A DNA stretch of 64,000 nt from Planifilum fulgidum (GCF_900113175.1 NZ_FOOK01000014.1:1-64000), one strand, 5' to 3'. Counted from the first letter of the stretch, positions 8,441 to 16,389 are shown. The notes: generated by a model not told the origin, from the letters alone. A program made the numbers and translations.

Positions 8441-9262
8441 TTATTTCTCGATTGCGGTTGAGGAGGAATTGCCGACGGGGTCCTTCGCTTTTTGACGCTG
8501 AAAATGATGATCATACATTTTTTTGGCGATTTTCCGGTAAATCCGGGGAAAGAGGGCCCGGAAAGCGAGGGCGGGCGCGAAGAGGCGCGGCACCACGAGA
8601 ACCCGGGGGCGGTCGATCAATCCGATGGCGTGGCGGGCCACGGTTTCCGGATCGAGGAGCCGCTTGGCGATCGGGGCGGGGAAAAAGCGGGAGGGGTCTT
8701 CGCCCCGGAAAAAGGGGGTGGAAACGGGCCCGGGGCAGAGGACGCCCACCCGGATGACCGGCGCATATTGCAGGTCGAGGGATTCGGAAAAGCCGACCAG
8801 GGCAAATTTGGAGGCCGTGTAGGCGGCCAGGTTCGGACTGCCGGTGAGCCCCGCCACCGAGGCGATGTTGACGATCCGTCCCCCGCCGGCTTCCAACATA
8901 TGGGGAATCACGGCCCGGGTCATGCGGACGGCTCCCAGATAATTGGTCTGCATCATGCCTTCATATTCACTCATCGGGATCTCGAGAAACCCTCCGAAGG
9001 CGCCGTAGCCGGCGTTGTTGATCAGGACATCGATGCGCCCCCAGGTACGTTTCACCTCATCCACCAACGCCTGAACGGCATTTTCGTCGGTCACATCGCA
9101 GGGGAAGGCGGCGCCGGTGCCCAGCTCTTCCGTCAGCTTTTGGAGGGGTTCCGCCCGCCGGGCGGCGAGGACGGGAAAATCCCCCCGCCGGGCCAGCAGC
9201 CGGGCGATTTCCCGTCCGATTCCGCTGGAGGCACCGGTGACGAGAACGATTCGCTTTCGCAT
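8441..9262 (-). CDS. short-chain dehydrogenase, DltE/YqjQ-like classical SDR
   Basis: A 273-residue oxidoreductase with TGASSGIG, the NNAGYG motif, the catalytic Ser in IVNIASVAG and YTASKFAL. The C-terminal quarter (APALAFRALFPRIYRKIAKK) is hydrophobic and basic and may associate with the membrane, as in the DltE-type subgroup acting on lipids or hydrophobic substrates. It follows the aldolase-domain gene by 11 bases, and the next SDR gene lies about 156 bases downstream. The substrate is unknown. Confidence 0.87.
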   Translation of the reverse strand: MRKRIVLVTGASSGIGREIARLLARRGDFPVLAARRAEPLQKLTEELGTGAAFPCDVTDENAVQALVDEVKRTWGRIDVLINNAGYGAFGGFLEIPMSEYEGMMQTNYLGAVRMTRAVIPHMLEAGGGRIVNIASVAGLTGSPNLAAYTASKFALVGFSESLDLQYAPVIRVGVLCPGPVSTPFFRGEDPSRFFPAPIAKRLLDPETVARHAIGLIDRPRVLVVPRLFAPALAFRALFPRIYRKIAKKMYDHHFQRQKAKDPVGNSSSTAIEK

Positions 9263-9273
9263 GCTCTCTCTCC

Positions 9274-10362
9274 TCAGGACATGGGGACTTGGGGAATGAT
9301 TTTTCCCTCGATCCGCTCGAAGATGTCGTCCAGATCGCGGCCGGTGATGGTCAGGCCGTGGTTTTTCAGGCCGACGACCGCCCGGGAGGGATCCTCGGCG
9401 CGGCTGATCTGCTCCGCCACCGCCTTGGCCAGTTGAAGGGTGCCGCAGGGGTAGTTGATCTTCGTGGTGGGGACGCCTTCCATCCAGGCGTGGATGTGAA
9501 CGATGGCTCCCACCTCCGGATGGTTGGTGTAGATCATCCAGTGCTCGATGGCGTCGACGGAGGCGCGGCGCGGCTCCACCTTCGGCGGAACGCTGATTCG
9601 CATGGCTTTTTCTTCCGGGGAATATCCCTTGATCATCAGGATGTCCCGGCCGACGGTTTCCAGTTTGGCCTTGTTCACCCCGCTGGCGCTCATCCAGAAG
9701 CGGTTTCCATCCTTTCGGGCGCTCAGATTGCCGTAGCTCAAGCCCCCGATCCCGTAGAGGCGCTTCACGTGGCGCAATTCCCGCTCGGACAGGAGCTCCT
9801 CGATGGGAAAGGGGGCGGGCAACAGGTTCATCTCGTCCAGCTTTTTCCCCGCCCGGTTGATTTGCCGGGTCAGTTCATCCCCGTCCCAAAGGCTTTCCGG
9901 GAGATCCGGTTCAAAGGTGTTGTCGATGATCAATTCCGCGGTGGCCAGGGGAAGGAGCCGCTCGAACACCCGGCGGAAGAAGCCGGGTTCCTCCATGTCC
10001 CCCGGGATGGGGTAGCATCCCTGCTCCAGGGTGATGAAGTGGACGGCGGGTTGACCTTTGGAGCGATCCAGGTAAATCATCATGTTGCCGAGGGAGCGCA
10101 CCAGGATGGGATAACCCGCCTTCAGGATGCTGTCGACCGGTTCGCTTTTCTCCGCCACCGTGACGACGAAGGTTCCCTTTCCCTTTCGCCGGAAATGGCG
10201 GGGATCATCCGGATCCACAAAATGGAGGACCAGTTTCAGATCGGGATCCTCCTTGGAGCCGTAGACATACCCGTTTTTGATCAATTCGTTTCGGAGGCCT
10301 TCGGCCAGCTTTTTGAGCACGGGACTTTGCCGCCAGTCTCCCGCCATGGTGAACGTGGTCAT
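9274..10362 (-). CDS. class II aldolase/adducin-domain protein with extra N-terminal domain
   Basis: A 362-residue protein. The C-terminal part (from about residue 185) is a class II aldolase/adducin domain, with GGLSYGNLSAR, the metal-binding HIHAWMEG pair and the late KNHG histidine; such proteins are metal-dependent aldolases, epimerases or decarboxylases. The N-terminal 170 residues (DLKLVLHFVDPDDPRHFRRK and following) are not part of the usual roughly 210-residue enzyme and I do not recognise them. ATG 10362 is chosen for its GGAAGGAG site. It is first of a run with two SDR genes, consistent with a sugar-acid or aldol-type catabolic pathway, which is inference only. Confidence 0.8.
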   Translation of the reverse strand: MTTFTMAGDWRQSPVLKKLAEGLRNELIKNGYVYGSKEDPDLKLVLHFVDPDDPRHFRRKGKGTFVVTVAEKSEPVDSILKAGYPILVRSLGNMMIYLDRSKGQPAVHFITLEQGCYPIPGDMEEPGFFRRVFERLLPLATAELIIDNTFEPDLPESLWDGDELTRQINRAGKKLDEMNLLPAPFPIEELLSERELRHVKRLYGIGGLSYGNLSARKDGNRFWMSASGVNKAKLETVGRDILMIKGYSPEEKAMRISVPPKVEPRRASVDAIEHWMIYTNHPEVGAIVHIHAWMEGVPTTKINYPCGTLQLAKAVAEQISRAEDPSRAVVGLKNHGLTITGRDLDDIFERIEGKIIPQVPMS

Positions 10363-10847
10363 TCGGCATCTCCTTCCGTCGTTTCTTCCCTTACCCATTT
10401 TTTCCAAAGGGGAAGGGAATCATGCCGAGGGACGGCCCTGGCGGGCGTGCCCGTGCGAGCTCCGCCGTCATCGGAATCGGTCGAGATCGATTATATCGCA
10501 AGGGGAGGGGAAGGCAAAGGGGCCTGCAGGCGTCCCTTGCCTTCCGGCTGGGTTTCGGGGATGCAGGGATGTCGCAGGGGGGATTCCCATGCCGAAATTC
10601 GCCGTCCGCGGCAAATTCCGAGGACGGTCCGCCGCTTGCGCCGCGGTGACGGAAAGGGGACGAGCGACTCGCCGGAACTTGCGGAATACGCAAGGCACAC
10701 AAATCCATACCCGCCGGTGAATGCATCTATACTTCCTCAGAAAGGAAACCGCCGGCGCGTGCCACTTACATGCCGGGTTGCCATGGGGAGGGTGCCCTGG
10801 GAAGTCGGGATTGAGAGGCGATGTTCTGAGGCGGTTCACCGGCTGCG

Positions 10848-10868
10848 GCAGGCGATGTCATCGCCTGC
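10848..10868. repeat. near-perfect palindrome
   Basis: GCAGGCGATG and CATCGCCTGC are exact inverted repeats separated by one T. The site lies in the gene-poor stretch and could be an operator-like site, a transcript hairpin or a remnant of a mobile element. Confidence 0.6.
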
Positions 10869-11608
10869 GACAACGGTGTCCTGAGCGAGGGACCCAAAGG
10901 GTGGTCGAAGCGGCGCCTTCAGGCGATTCGCGCCGGAGAGATGCTCGCATCCCTTTGAAATCGGTCTTGGGGAGCCATGGAGCGGTGGGAAGGGGACGTG
11001 CCATGCCGTGGATTCAAAGTCTTCATGACCGATAGACTGGGAAGCGCTCTTGCGAAATATCTCGAGATGACGGCGCGCAAGCGCCCCTTTCTTGGCGGGG
11101 ACGGCCTTGAGACGCTTTCGATGACGGTTCTTCCATCGGTTCGGATGCAGCCGGATGGGGAGCGGGCGCAGCTGAAGGCGTGCCGGGGAAAGCGCGGGGA
11201 CGGCCGCAGGCACGGAAAAAACGACTCGAAGGCGCAAAGCGGCGGCGGGAAGCAGGTCCCGGGGTCATGCAGCCGGGGCATGGCGCCCTGGGTCCCGAAG
11301 ATGTCCTCGGCGCTGACGCAGAACCTGTTCAGCCCGTCTGTGCGCCCGGGGGCACGTAAGAAACCGGCGGCGCCGAAGCCGCCGGAACCTGCGGGGGCTG
11401 TGGAGGACGGCCCGGCGATTTCAAGGCGAGGAACCCCGGAGGAGCCGGAAAAGGGATTCAGCGCGCATCTTCCTCCTTCTCAAGCGCTTTAGCGATTTCT
11501 CGTCGGACTCCTGGGTGGTGGACGTTTCGTCGGGGGAGTCTTCCATGCCCTCCCGCCAGGGTCTCACTCGGGAGGTGTTCTCCCGCCGTTTGGCCCGGCC
11601 TTCAATCC

Positions 11609-11630
11609 CGCCTTCGCGGGGCTTTTTCCT
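11609..11630 (+). terminator. possible terminator in gene-poor stretch
   Basis: A CCCGC/GCGGG stem with a four-base loop is followed by five T residues. No plus-strand gene is recognised upstream, so what it would terminate is unclear. Confidence 0.35.
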
Positions 11631-11747
11631 GATCGCGCTTTTCCCCGTTTTGCTCTTTGATCCTTTCCGGTTTTGTCGATCGCATCTTCTCCTGACTGCG
11701 GTCTTCGATCCACGGGTGGGATCCGGCTGCGCGATATCATCGGTTTT

Positions 11748-12425
11748 TCATCCGCTGGCGAAAACACGAAAGACCAAGTAAACGACAAGCAGGATCAGCA
11801 CAAAACCGTTCACCAGCCTGCCGGCCCGCCGCATCCGGGGGATGAGGCCGGGAAACCATTGACTTCCGGACATTCCGAAAAAAGCCGTGGGAATCGCCCG
11901 GCTGAAACCGTAAAGGGCGCCGAAGAGAAGGCCGTGGGCCGGGTCTTTGAAAAAGCCGAGATACAGATAGAGGAGATGGAAGGTGATGTGCGGGATGTAC
12001 GTAAAAAGGCCCGCGCCCAGGATCAGCCCCCACACCGCCATGTTCCGCATCGGCGGCCCCGAGACCCACGTGTGCGGAACCTGCCATCGGTTTTGCGGCA
12101 CTTTCAGGCGGATTCCGTTCCACTCATGAAGGATGTAGGGGGCGGCCAGCAGGGCGAGGAACCCCCCCTTGATCGCCGGCGGCAGCCAGAAGGAAAGCAA
12201 ATACACGATGGACGTGTACAAAAATCCGGCCGCGGCGCCGGATGCGGCGGCCGTTCCGCCGTAGACGAGGGAACGAAAAGCCGCTTCCCGCTTTTTTACC
12301 CTCTCCCCGAGAGGGGCGACCGAAAGGGTCGCATTGATCCCTCAGACCGTTCCGACGGCGGTGATTCCCGCGGTGAAGGCCAGGAGAGCCGGCAGGAGGT
12401 TTTCCGGATGAAGCCAATCGTTCAT
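11748..12425 (-). pseudogene. polytopic membrane protein gene interrupted by in-frame UGA at codon 28
   Basis: Reading on the minus strand from ATG 12425 (GAGGGGG at good spacing) gives 27 residues starting MNDWLHPENLLPALLAF, then TGA at 12342-12344. The same frame continues without another stop to 11748, for 225 codons in all. The protein would have about four or five membrane helices, including LYTSIVYLLSFWLPP and the C-terminal FVLILLVVYLVFRV. It starts 10 bases after the Cys-rich gene stop, so it is the last gene of the Mau-like unit. A TTG at 12221 could restart translation. Reasonable readings are a nonsense mutation or sequencing error (for example CGA or TGC to TGA), a restart, or selenocysteine. 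A resemblance of the first helix to MauF/CcdA-type proteins is only a guess; no other cysteine is present. Confidence 0.7.
12299..12332 (-). other. two hairpins just downstream of the in-frame UGA
   Basis: Nine bases after the UGA (minus strand) comes a perfect stem GCGACC/GGTCGC with a CTTTC loop (12316-12332), followed at once by CCCTCTC/GAGAGGG. Bacterial SECIS elements sit in this position, but the loop lacks the GGUCU-type consensus known from E. coli fdhF. Confidence 0.45.
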
Positions 12426-12435
12426 GCTTACCCCC

Positions 12436-12831
12436 TCATTTCCGGAAGGCCCACTTGCATCCGCAAGTATGGCCGTCTTTGATGCAATCGCAACAGACAA
12501 AGTAGTGGGGACAATCTTCGGAGGTGGCGCACCAGCAGCCCGTGCTTCGGTACAACCCTTTCCAAACGGTGTAGCCGCTGGGGCACCTTAAGCCGCTGCC
12601 GTGGTCCGGACAGCCGGAACAGTATCTCCCGCCCGGCGGATGGCAGTCGCACGCCCTCCACCAGGTTTCACACCACTGGGTGGAGGCGGAGACGGAGGCG
12701 GGGTTTCGGGCGATTTCCATCAGTTTAAAGAAGGCCGCCTTCAGGGATTTCTTGAGAAGGGCGCTCTGATCCGACGTCCGGGCCCACTGTTCCGCCGACC
12801 GTCTGAAGAGGGAATCGATTGCCCGGATCAC
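12436..12831 (-). CDS. cysteine-rich protein resembling methylamine dehydrogenase light chain (MauA-like)
   Basis: A 131-residue protein whose last 78 residues carry 14 cysteines (54, 61, 63, 71, 74, 83, 99, 101, 107, 113, 114, 116, 123, 125). The spacing, with a CPSG motif, then a CC pair, then CxC, parallels the disulfide-rich MauA beta subunit as I recall it, but the C-terminal segment that carries the second tryptophan of the TTQ cofactor is missing. The N-terminal 45 residues are basic and helix-prone, with an RR pair, somewhat like the unusual MauA leader but without a canonical twin-arginine motif. The start is GTG 12831, inside the mauD-like stop (GTGA) and preceded by AGGAGGG. It is encoded after MauE- and MauD-like proteins, which in mau clusters help export and oxidise MauA. 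Confidence 0.72.
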   Translation of the reverse strand: MIRAIDSLFRRSAEQWARTSDQSALLKKSLKAAFFKLMEIARNPASVSASTQWCETWWRACDCHPPGGRYCSGCPDHGSGLRCPSGYTVWKGLYRSTGCWCATSEDCPHYFVCCDCIKDGHTCGCKWAFRK

Positions 12832-13412
12832 CGGAGACCCTCCTGACTGTCGCCGGTTTGAAGGGAGTCTTCCAGTTTTCCCAGCAACTCCTCGATGTGT
12901 TCTTTTCCGTTGCACAGCCCCTTGCCCCTCACGATTCCCTTCTCATCGAGGATGAAGGCGAAGGGCGTCACGCGGACGCGGAAATCCCGCAAAAAATGAT
13001 CCCTCCGGTCCCAGACGATCCGCCCGTGAATCTCCCTTTCCCGCACAAACGCCTCCATTTTCTCCCGGTCGCCGACTCCCATCAGGACGAAGTTCACCTT
13101 CTCCCGGTGGTCCAGGCAGCATTGGTTCCATTCGGGGATCAGGTCCCTGCAGGCGTCGCAATTCGGTGAAATGAAGGCCAGGAGGGTCGGCCTCCCTTCC
13201 AGGTCTTTGTGTGTGACCGCGCGGGTGGTGGAAAAATCTTCCCCCACAAATTCCGGAATATAGTCTCCGATCGGGATGCCGTCGCGGGAGATGGCATCGG
13301 CGGAATTGAGATAGATTTCGCCGAACTGGCGGAAGAGAACGACCAGGGCAAAGATGACCAGCAGCTGGACGATCCACAGCAGGATATTGGAGTAAAGAAG
13401 AAACGTTTCCAT
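12828..13412 (-). CDS. MauD-like membrane-anchored thioredoxin-fold protein
   Basis: A 194-residue protein with an N-terminal membrane anchor (about residues 8-28) and an extracytoplasmic redoxin domain. It has FVGEDFSTT, the active-site motif SPNCDACRDLIPEW (Cys85, Cys88) and the cis-Pro region VRVTPFAFI. MauD proteins carry a CPxC-type motif in the same SPxCxxC setting and are needed for correct disulfide formation in the MADH light chain. Upstream is a MauE-like gene, and the Cys-rich gene starts within its stop codon, so the three are one translational unit. A general thiol oxidase or reductase of the ResA/TlpA class is the alternative. Confidence 0.85.
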   Translation of the reverse strand: METFLLYSNILLWIVQLLVIFALVVLFRQFGEIYLNSADAISRDGIPIGDYIPEFVGEDFSTTRAVTHKDLEGRPTLLAFISPNCDACRDLIPEWNQCCLDHREKVNFVLMGVGDREKMEAFVREREIHGRIVWDRRDHFLRDFRVRVTPFAFILDEKGIVRGKGLCNGKEHIEELLGKLEDSLQTGDSQEGLR

Positions 13413-13466
13413 CGATCTCGCTCCTCAGCGCATTTTCAAGGGCGGGCGCAGGGGGAGTCCTCCCGC

Positions 13467-13991
13467 TCAGCGGTTTTTCAATCGGTCCATCGCCTTCGCG
13501 TGATGGGTCCAGACGGCCTGGGCCGCCAACAGGCATGCGGTCAGGAAGCTTCCGAAAAAAAAGCTTTCGGGTGAAGGACGGACAGGGTGGGAGAAGGAGC
13601 GGATCAGCACGGTGATCGCCGCAGCCGTCAGGATCCCGATTTTAATCAGGGTGAACCGGTCCGCCCGGGCGTCGAGAAATTTGCCGTAACATCCGCAGCG
13701 GACGGTTTTTTTGGCGCGCAGGACGGCGGAGACGGCCCAGGCGAAGCCGAAGAGGAGAAGGAGCAGGATCAGGGAGCCGCAAAGGGCGGTCTTCGGATGA
13801 CACAGCAGCGCGGCTCCGGAAAGTTCCGCGAAGGGAAGGAGACTCCCCAACACCCTGGCGAGAGGGCCGGGCAAAACGCCGTACGCGGCCGTCAGCTCCC
13901 GGAAGGCCGAAAGGTGCAGGAGCTTGGGCGCGGCGGAGGCGATAAACAGAGTGCACAAAAACATGGCGAGAATATCGGCGAGCATTTGCAT
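13467..13991 (-). CDS. MauE/DoxX-family redox-associated membrane protein
   Basis: A 174-residue integral membrane protein with about four helices and the family pattern APKLLHLSAFRELTAAYGVLP near the N-terminus, PFAELSGAALL in helix 2 and VRCGCYGKF (Cys99, Cys101) on a loop before helix 4. MauE is thought to supply oxidising or reducing equivalents for MauA folding together with MauD. The ATG at 13991 has GGAAAGGAAAAG upstream. It opens the four-gene minus-strand unit MauE, MauD, Cys-rich protein, membrane protein. Confidence 0.85.
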   Translation of the reverse strand: MQMLADILAMFLCTLFIASAAPKLLHLSAFRELTAAYGVLPGPLARVLGSLLPFAELSGAALLCHPKTALCGSLILLLLLFGFAWAVSAVLRAKKTVRCGCYGKFLDARADRFTLIKIGILTAAAITVLIRSFSHPVRPSPESFFFGSFLTACLLAAQAVWTHHAKAMDRLKNR

Positions 13992-14691
13992 GGGATCTTT
14001 TCCTTTCCGGCACGGGTTTACGGGCGGTTTTGTGCCCGGCGCCGGCTCCGCCGGGGGCGAAACGGGCAAACCGGAAGTGGACGGCGCGGAAAAAGGGGGA
14101 TCGGACCGGCGCGGGCGGACACCGGTTTGGCTTTCTGAAATAGTGTAATGCCGGGGGATCCGGATGTGTTCCTCCTCTTTCACATGCGCCGGAAAGCGCA
14201 GGGAGACGGATCATTCGCCGCCGCGCCGGCGGGTTTGGGAGCGCCGTGCCGCCGCAGGGACGGAACCATCGCCGGCGCATTCGGGTTTCGAAGGGGACTG
14301 TTTCCGGACGCTCCCCGCATTTGCCGCCGATGATCGCATCCGCTGCCGAATTCCGATCCGAGGGAACAAAAAAAAGACTCCATCCTGTGGAGTCTCAGGT
14401 GATTGAGAGGGAAGAGAGGGACCGATTGTCCGCCGGGCGCCCCCTGCGGCAGGGAGAGTCGGGATGACGCGTCCCCATTTTTGGAAGCGACTGCAACCCT
14501 TCCCTCCGACGTGAAGGGGGGATCCGCCGCCCGCGCGGCAGAGGCGCCGGGCGGCACAGGCCCTTCTCACCCCCCGTTATTCACCAGGCCGTTGGCGCGG
14601 AGTCCGTCACCGGCCCCGCTTCCATCCGGCGGGGGTGAAGAGGAAGGCCGCCCTTGGGAGCCGGAGGCGAATTCCTGCCTCCCGCCTGTTT
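13992..14691. other. intergenic region between the Mau-like unit and thyX-like gene
   Basis: About 700 bases with no convincing gene. It must hold the promoter of the Mau-like unit (a TACACT hexamer near 14140 on the minus strand is a weak candidate) and includes one clear minus-strand terminator at 14367-14394. The remainder is GC-rich sequence with only shadow frames. Confidence 0.45.
14367..14394 (-). terminator. rho-independent terminator (minus strand)
   Basis: The stem GACTCCA/TGGAGTC with a 5-nt loop is followed, on the minus strand, by nine T residues. It probably ends the thyX-like transcript about 300 bases after its stop codon and isolates the Mau-like unit from read-through. Confidence 0.8.
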
Positions 14692-16224
14692 TCATCGCCC
14701 CAAAGCTCCGCCGCCGGTCGCCGCCGGATCCCCCGCCCTCCTCTGGGCGTAACGGGCCAGCACCGGGTGGTGCCGCTTCAGCGCCGACAGCAGCTCCTCG
14801 AAGACGGCCCGAATATCCCACTGGGCCTCGGGTGAAGTGCGCAGGTTGATCAAATGGTATAGTTCCCACAGGGTGACCGTCGCCGTCACCTGCCGATGAT
14901 GGGCGTTGGTCACGCAGTAGGGGGCCGCCGCGGGGCATATCTCCCGGATTTTCCTGTGGATTTCCGCCGCCTGTTCCACCAGTCTGCAAAAGGGATCGGA
15001 CAGGCCGGCGTCCCGGACATGGGGAGGGATCGTATAGCCCAGGTCGGTGGTGGGGAGCCCCCAGGTGAAGTGGGTGCGGCGGTTGTGGCGAAGGAGCTGG
15101 TGCCAGTTGGCTTCGGAGATCTTCAGTTCCAGCCGGTAGACCAGGTGCTGGAAGGCGTCCAAGGGATTGTCGAAGAAGCGCAGCCGCTTCAGGGCGTCGT
15201 CAACCAGCCGCTCTTTCTCCTCCCGGCTGAGGGCGCGGGCCTTTGCTTCCGCTTCCTCGTAGGAGAGGGAGGAGTGTTCGATCCAGAGCGAAACGGTCAA
15301 TTGCGTGAGCGCCTCCTCGTAATCCGGGAGGCGGAGGAACCGGGCGGAGGGGCCGCCGGCGGACTCCGGACAGGCGCGAGCCTCCGTTTCCGTTTCTTTC
15401 ATCTGTTTTTCCAGGCTTTCGCGCGTATCCATAATGTAGGGGCTGGGTTTTACATGTTTGAGAAGGGTGGGAATCACCCGTCCGATTTCCCGCTCCATCT
15501 CCCGGGCCAGCCGCCGGCATTCCGGGTACCGGCTGGACAGGAGGCGGATCAGGGTGTCCCTGAGGGCGCGGCCGTTGCCGGTCATCCCCAGGTTGGTCAG
15601 GGTGGCCAGCGTCAGGACATAGCGGGCGTCCTCGAAGGCCGTCTTTTCCACCCGGAGGTGGAAGCGCTTCTCCGATTCTCCGTCACGGCGGGGCAGGCGG
15701 TCCGTCAGGTAACCGATCAGACCGGCCAGCAGCCCTTCGTAGGTGTCGTAGGCTTTCTCCTGCAGGTCGCAATACAGGCTTTTGGCTTCCGGATCATTTT
15801 CCAGTTCCGGCGGCAGGTACCAGTCGCCGCGGCGGGGCCGCTGGTATCGCTGGCTGTATTCGGTGAAGCTGTTGAAGGAATTGGCCAGCTCCAGCTCGGC
15901 GGATGCGAGCCGGCTGATCCGCTCGATGCCGATGTGGGCCACCGCGTGCTCCGCCACGCTGCTGTGGCCGTATCCCACCACCCATTTCTCGTGAAAGCGG
16001 GCCGCCTTCTCCGAATAGAAGGATGCGATCCCGCCGGCGGCGTCGCCGACGGCCAGTTCGTCGTCCTCGAGCAGTTTTTTCAGGTTGTCCCGGAAGCTGA
16101 GGGGGCTTCGGCTGACATAGGCGAAAATGACGGCGATCACTTCTTCGGGAAGGTTGTATATGGTGTAAACATTGCGATCCAGGTTGGATACGTATCGGGT
16201 CAGGTCGATCTCCTGGCCTTTCAC
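14692..16224 (-). CDS. double-length FAD-dependent thymidylate synthase (ThyX) family protein
   Basis: A 510-residue protein, about twice the size of a classical ThyX, which makes dTMP using FAD and methylenetetrahydrofolate. Both halves look ThyX-like. The first has GYGHSSVAEHAVAHIGIERISR and SFTEYSQRYQ but no RHR triad. The second has SEANWHQLLRHNRRTHFT, keeping an RHxR-type motif, and DLGYTIPPHV. The ThyX signature RHRxxSxxxxSxR is therefore split or degenerate. The start is GTG 16224 with GGGAGG 7 bases upstream; a GTG at 16233 overlaps that site. It may be a catalytic ThyX variant or a ThyX-derived protein with another role. Confidence 0.8.
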   Translation of the reverse strand: MKGQEIDLTRYVSNLDRNVYTIYNLPEEVIAVIFAYVSRSPLSFRDNLKKLLEDDELAVGDAAGGIASFYSEKAARFHEKWVVGYGHSSVAEHAVAHIGIERISRLASAELELANSFNSFTEYSQRYQRPRRGDWYLPPELENDPEAKSLYCDLQEKAYDTYEGLLAGLIGYLTDRLPRRDGESEKRFHLRVEKTAFEDARYVLTLATLTNLGMTGNGRALRDTLIRLLSSRYPECRRLAREMEREIGRVIPTLLKHVKPSPYIMDTRESLEKQMKETETEARACPESAGGPSARFLRLPDYEEALTQLTVSLWIEHSSLSYEEAEAKARALSREEKERLVDDALKRLRFFDNPLDAFQHLVYRLELKISEANWHQLLRHNRRTHFTWGLPTTDLGYTIPPHVRDAGLSDPFCRLVEQAAEIHRKIREICPAAAPYCVTNAHHRQVTATVTLWELYHLINLRTSPEAQWDIRAVFEELLSALKRHHPVLARYAQRRAGDPAATGGGALGR

Positions 16225-16328
16225 CGGGGCCACCTCCCACGTTGTGCTTCTCTCATTCTACCAAGTTGCGGGACCGCCGGAAAGCGCGGAACCGATTTCG
16301 CAAAGGTGCATAAAATCGATTTATTTCC

Positions 16329-16389
16329 AAAGGAGTTCCGTCTGGTAATATCGAATTGACTGAGAGGGCACTCCTTTCAAACAGACGGA
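16329..16389 (+). promoter_or_regulatory. interlocked inverted repeats upstream of the first opp operon
   Basis: Two perfect 8-base pairings occur in interlaced order: AAAGGAGT (16329-16336) with ACTCCTTT (16370-16377), and TCCGTCTG (16337-16344) with CAGACGGA (16382-16389). In RNA this is a pseudoknot topology or two alternative hairpins. It lies 80-140 bases before the oppD-like start and could be a leader control element. Confidence 0.5.

Larger units (their letters stand above)
10363..11747. other. gene-poor stretch of about 1.4 kb
   Basis: Open frames exist on both strands because of the high GC content, but none has a natural composition together with a ribosome binding site, and none resembles a family I know. 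The stretch holds a perfect 10-bp inverted repeat at 10848-10868, a fragment like the dispersed TCCTGAGCGAGGGACCC type of intergenic repeat near 10880, and a small hairpin with a T-run near 11609-11630. It may be a decayed region or hold an unrecognised RNA. Confidence 0.5.

Noticed and set aside
10363-11747. CRISPR array or rRNA/tRNA genes in the gene desert
   Set aside because: No regularly spaced repeats and no recognisable structural RNA segments were found by eye.
16360-16367. CTGAGAGG string like the conserved core of a TPP riboswitch
   Set aside because: The other conserved TPP segments (ACCUGAU, GGAUAAUGCC) are absent and the downstream operon is peptide transport.
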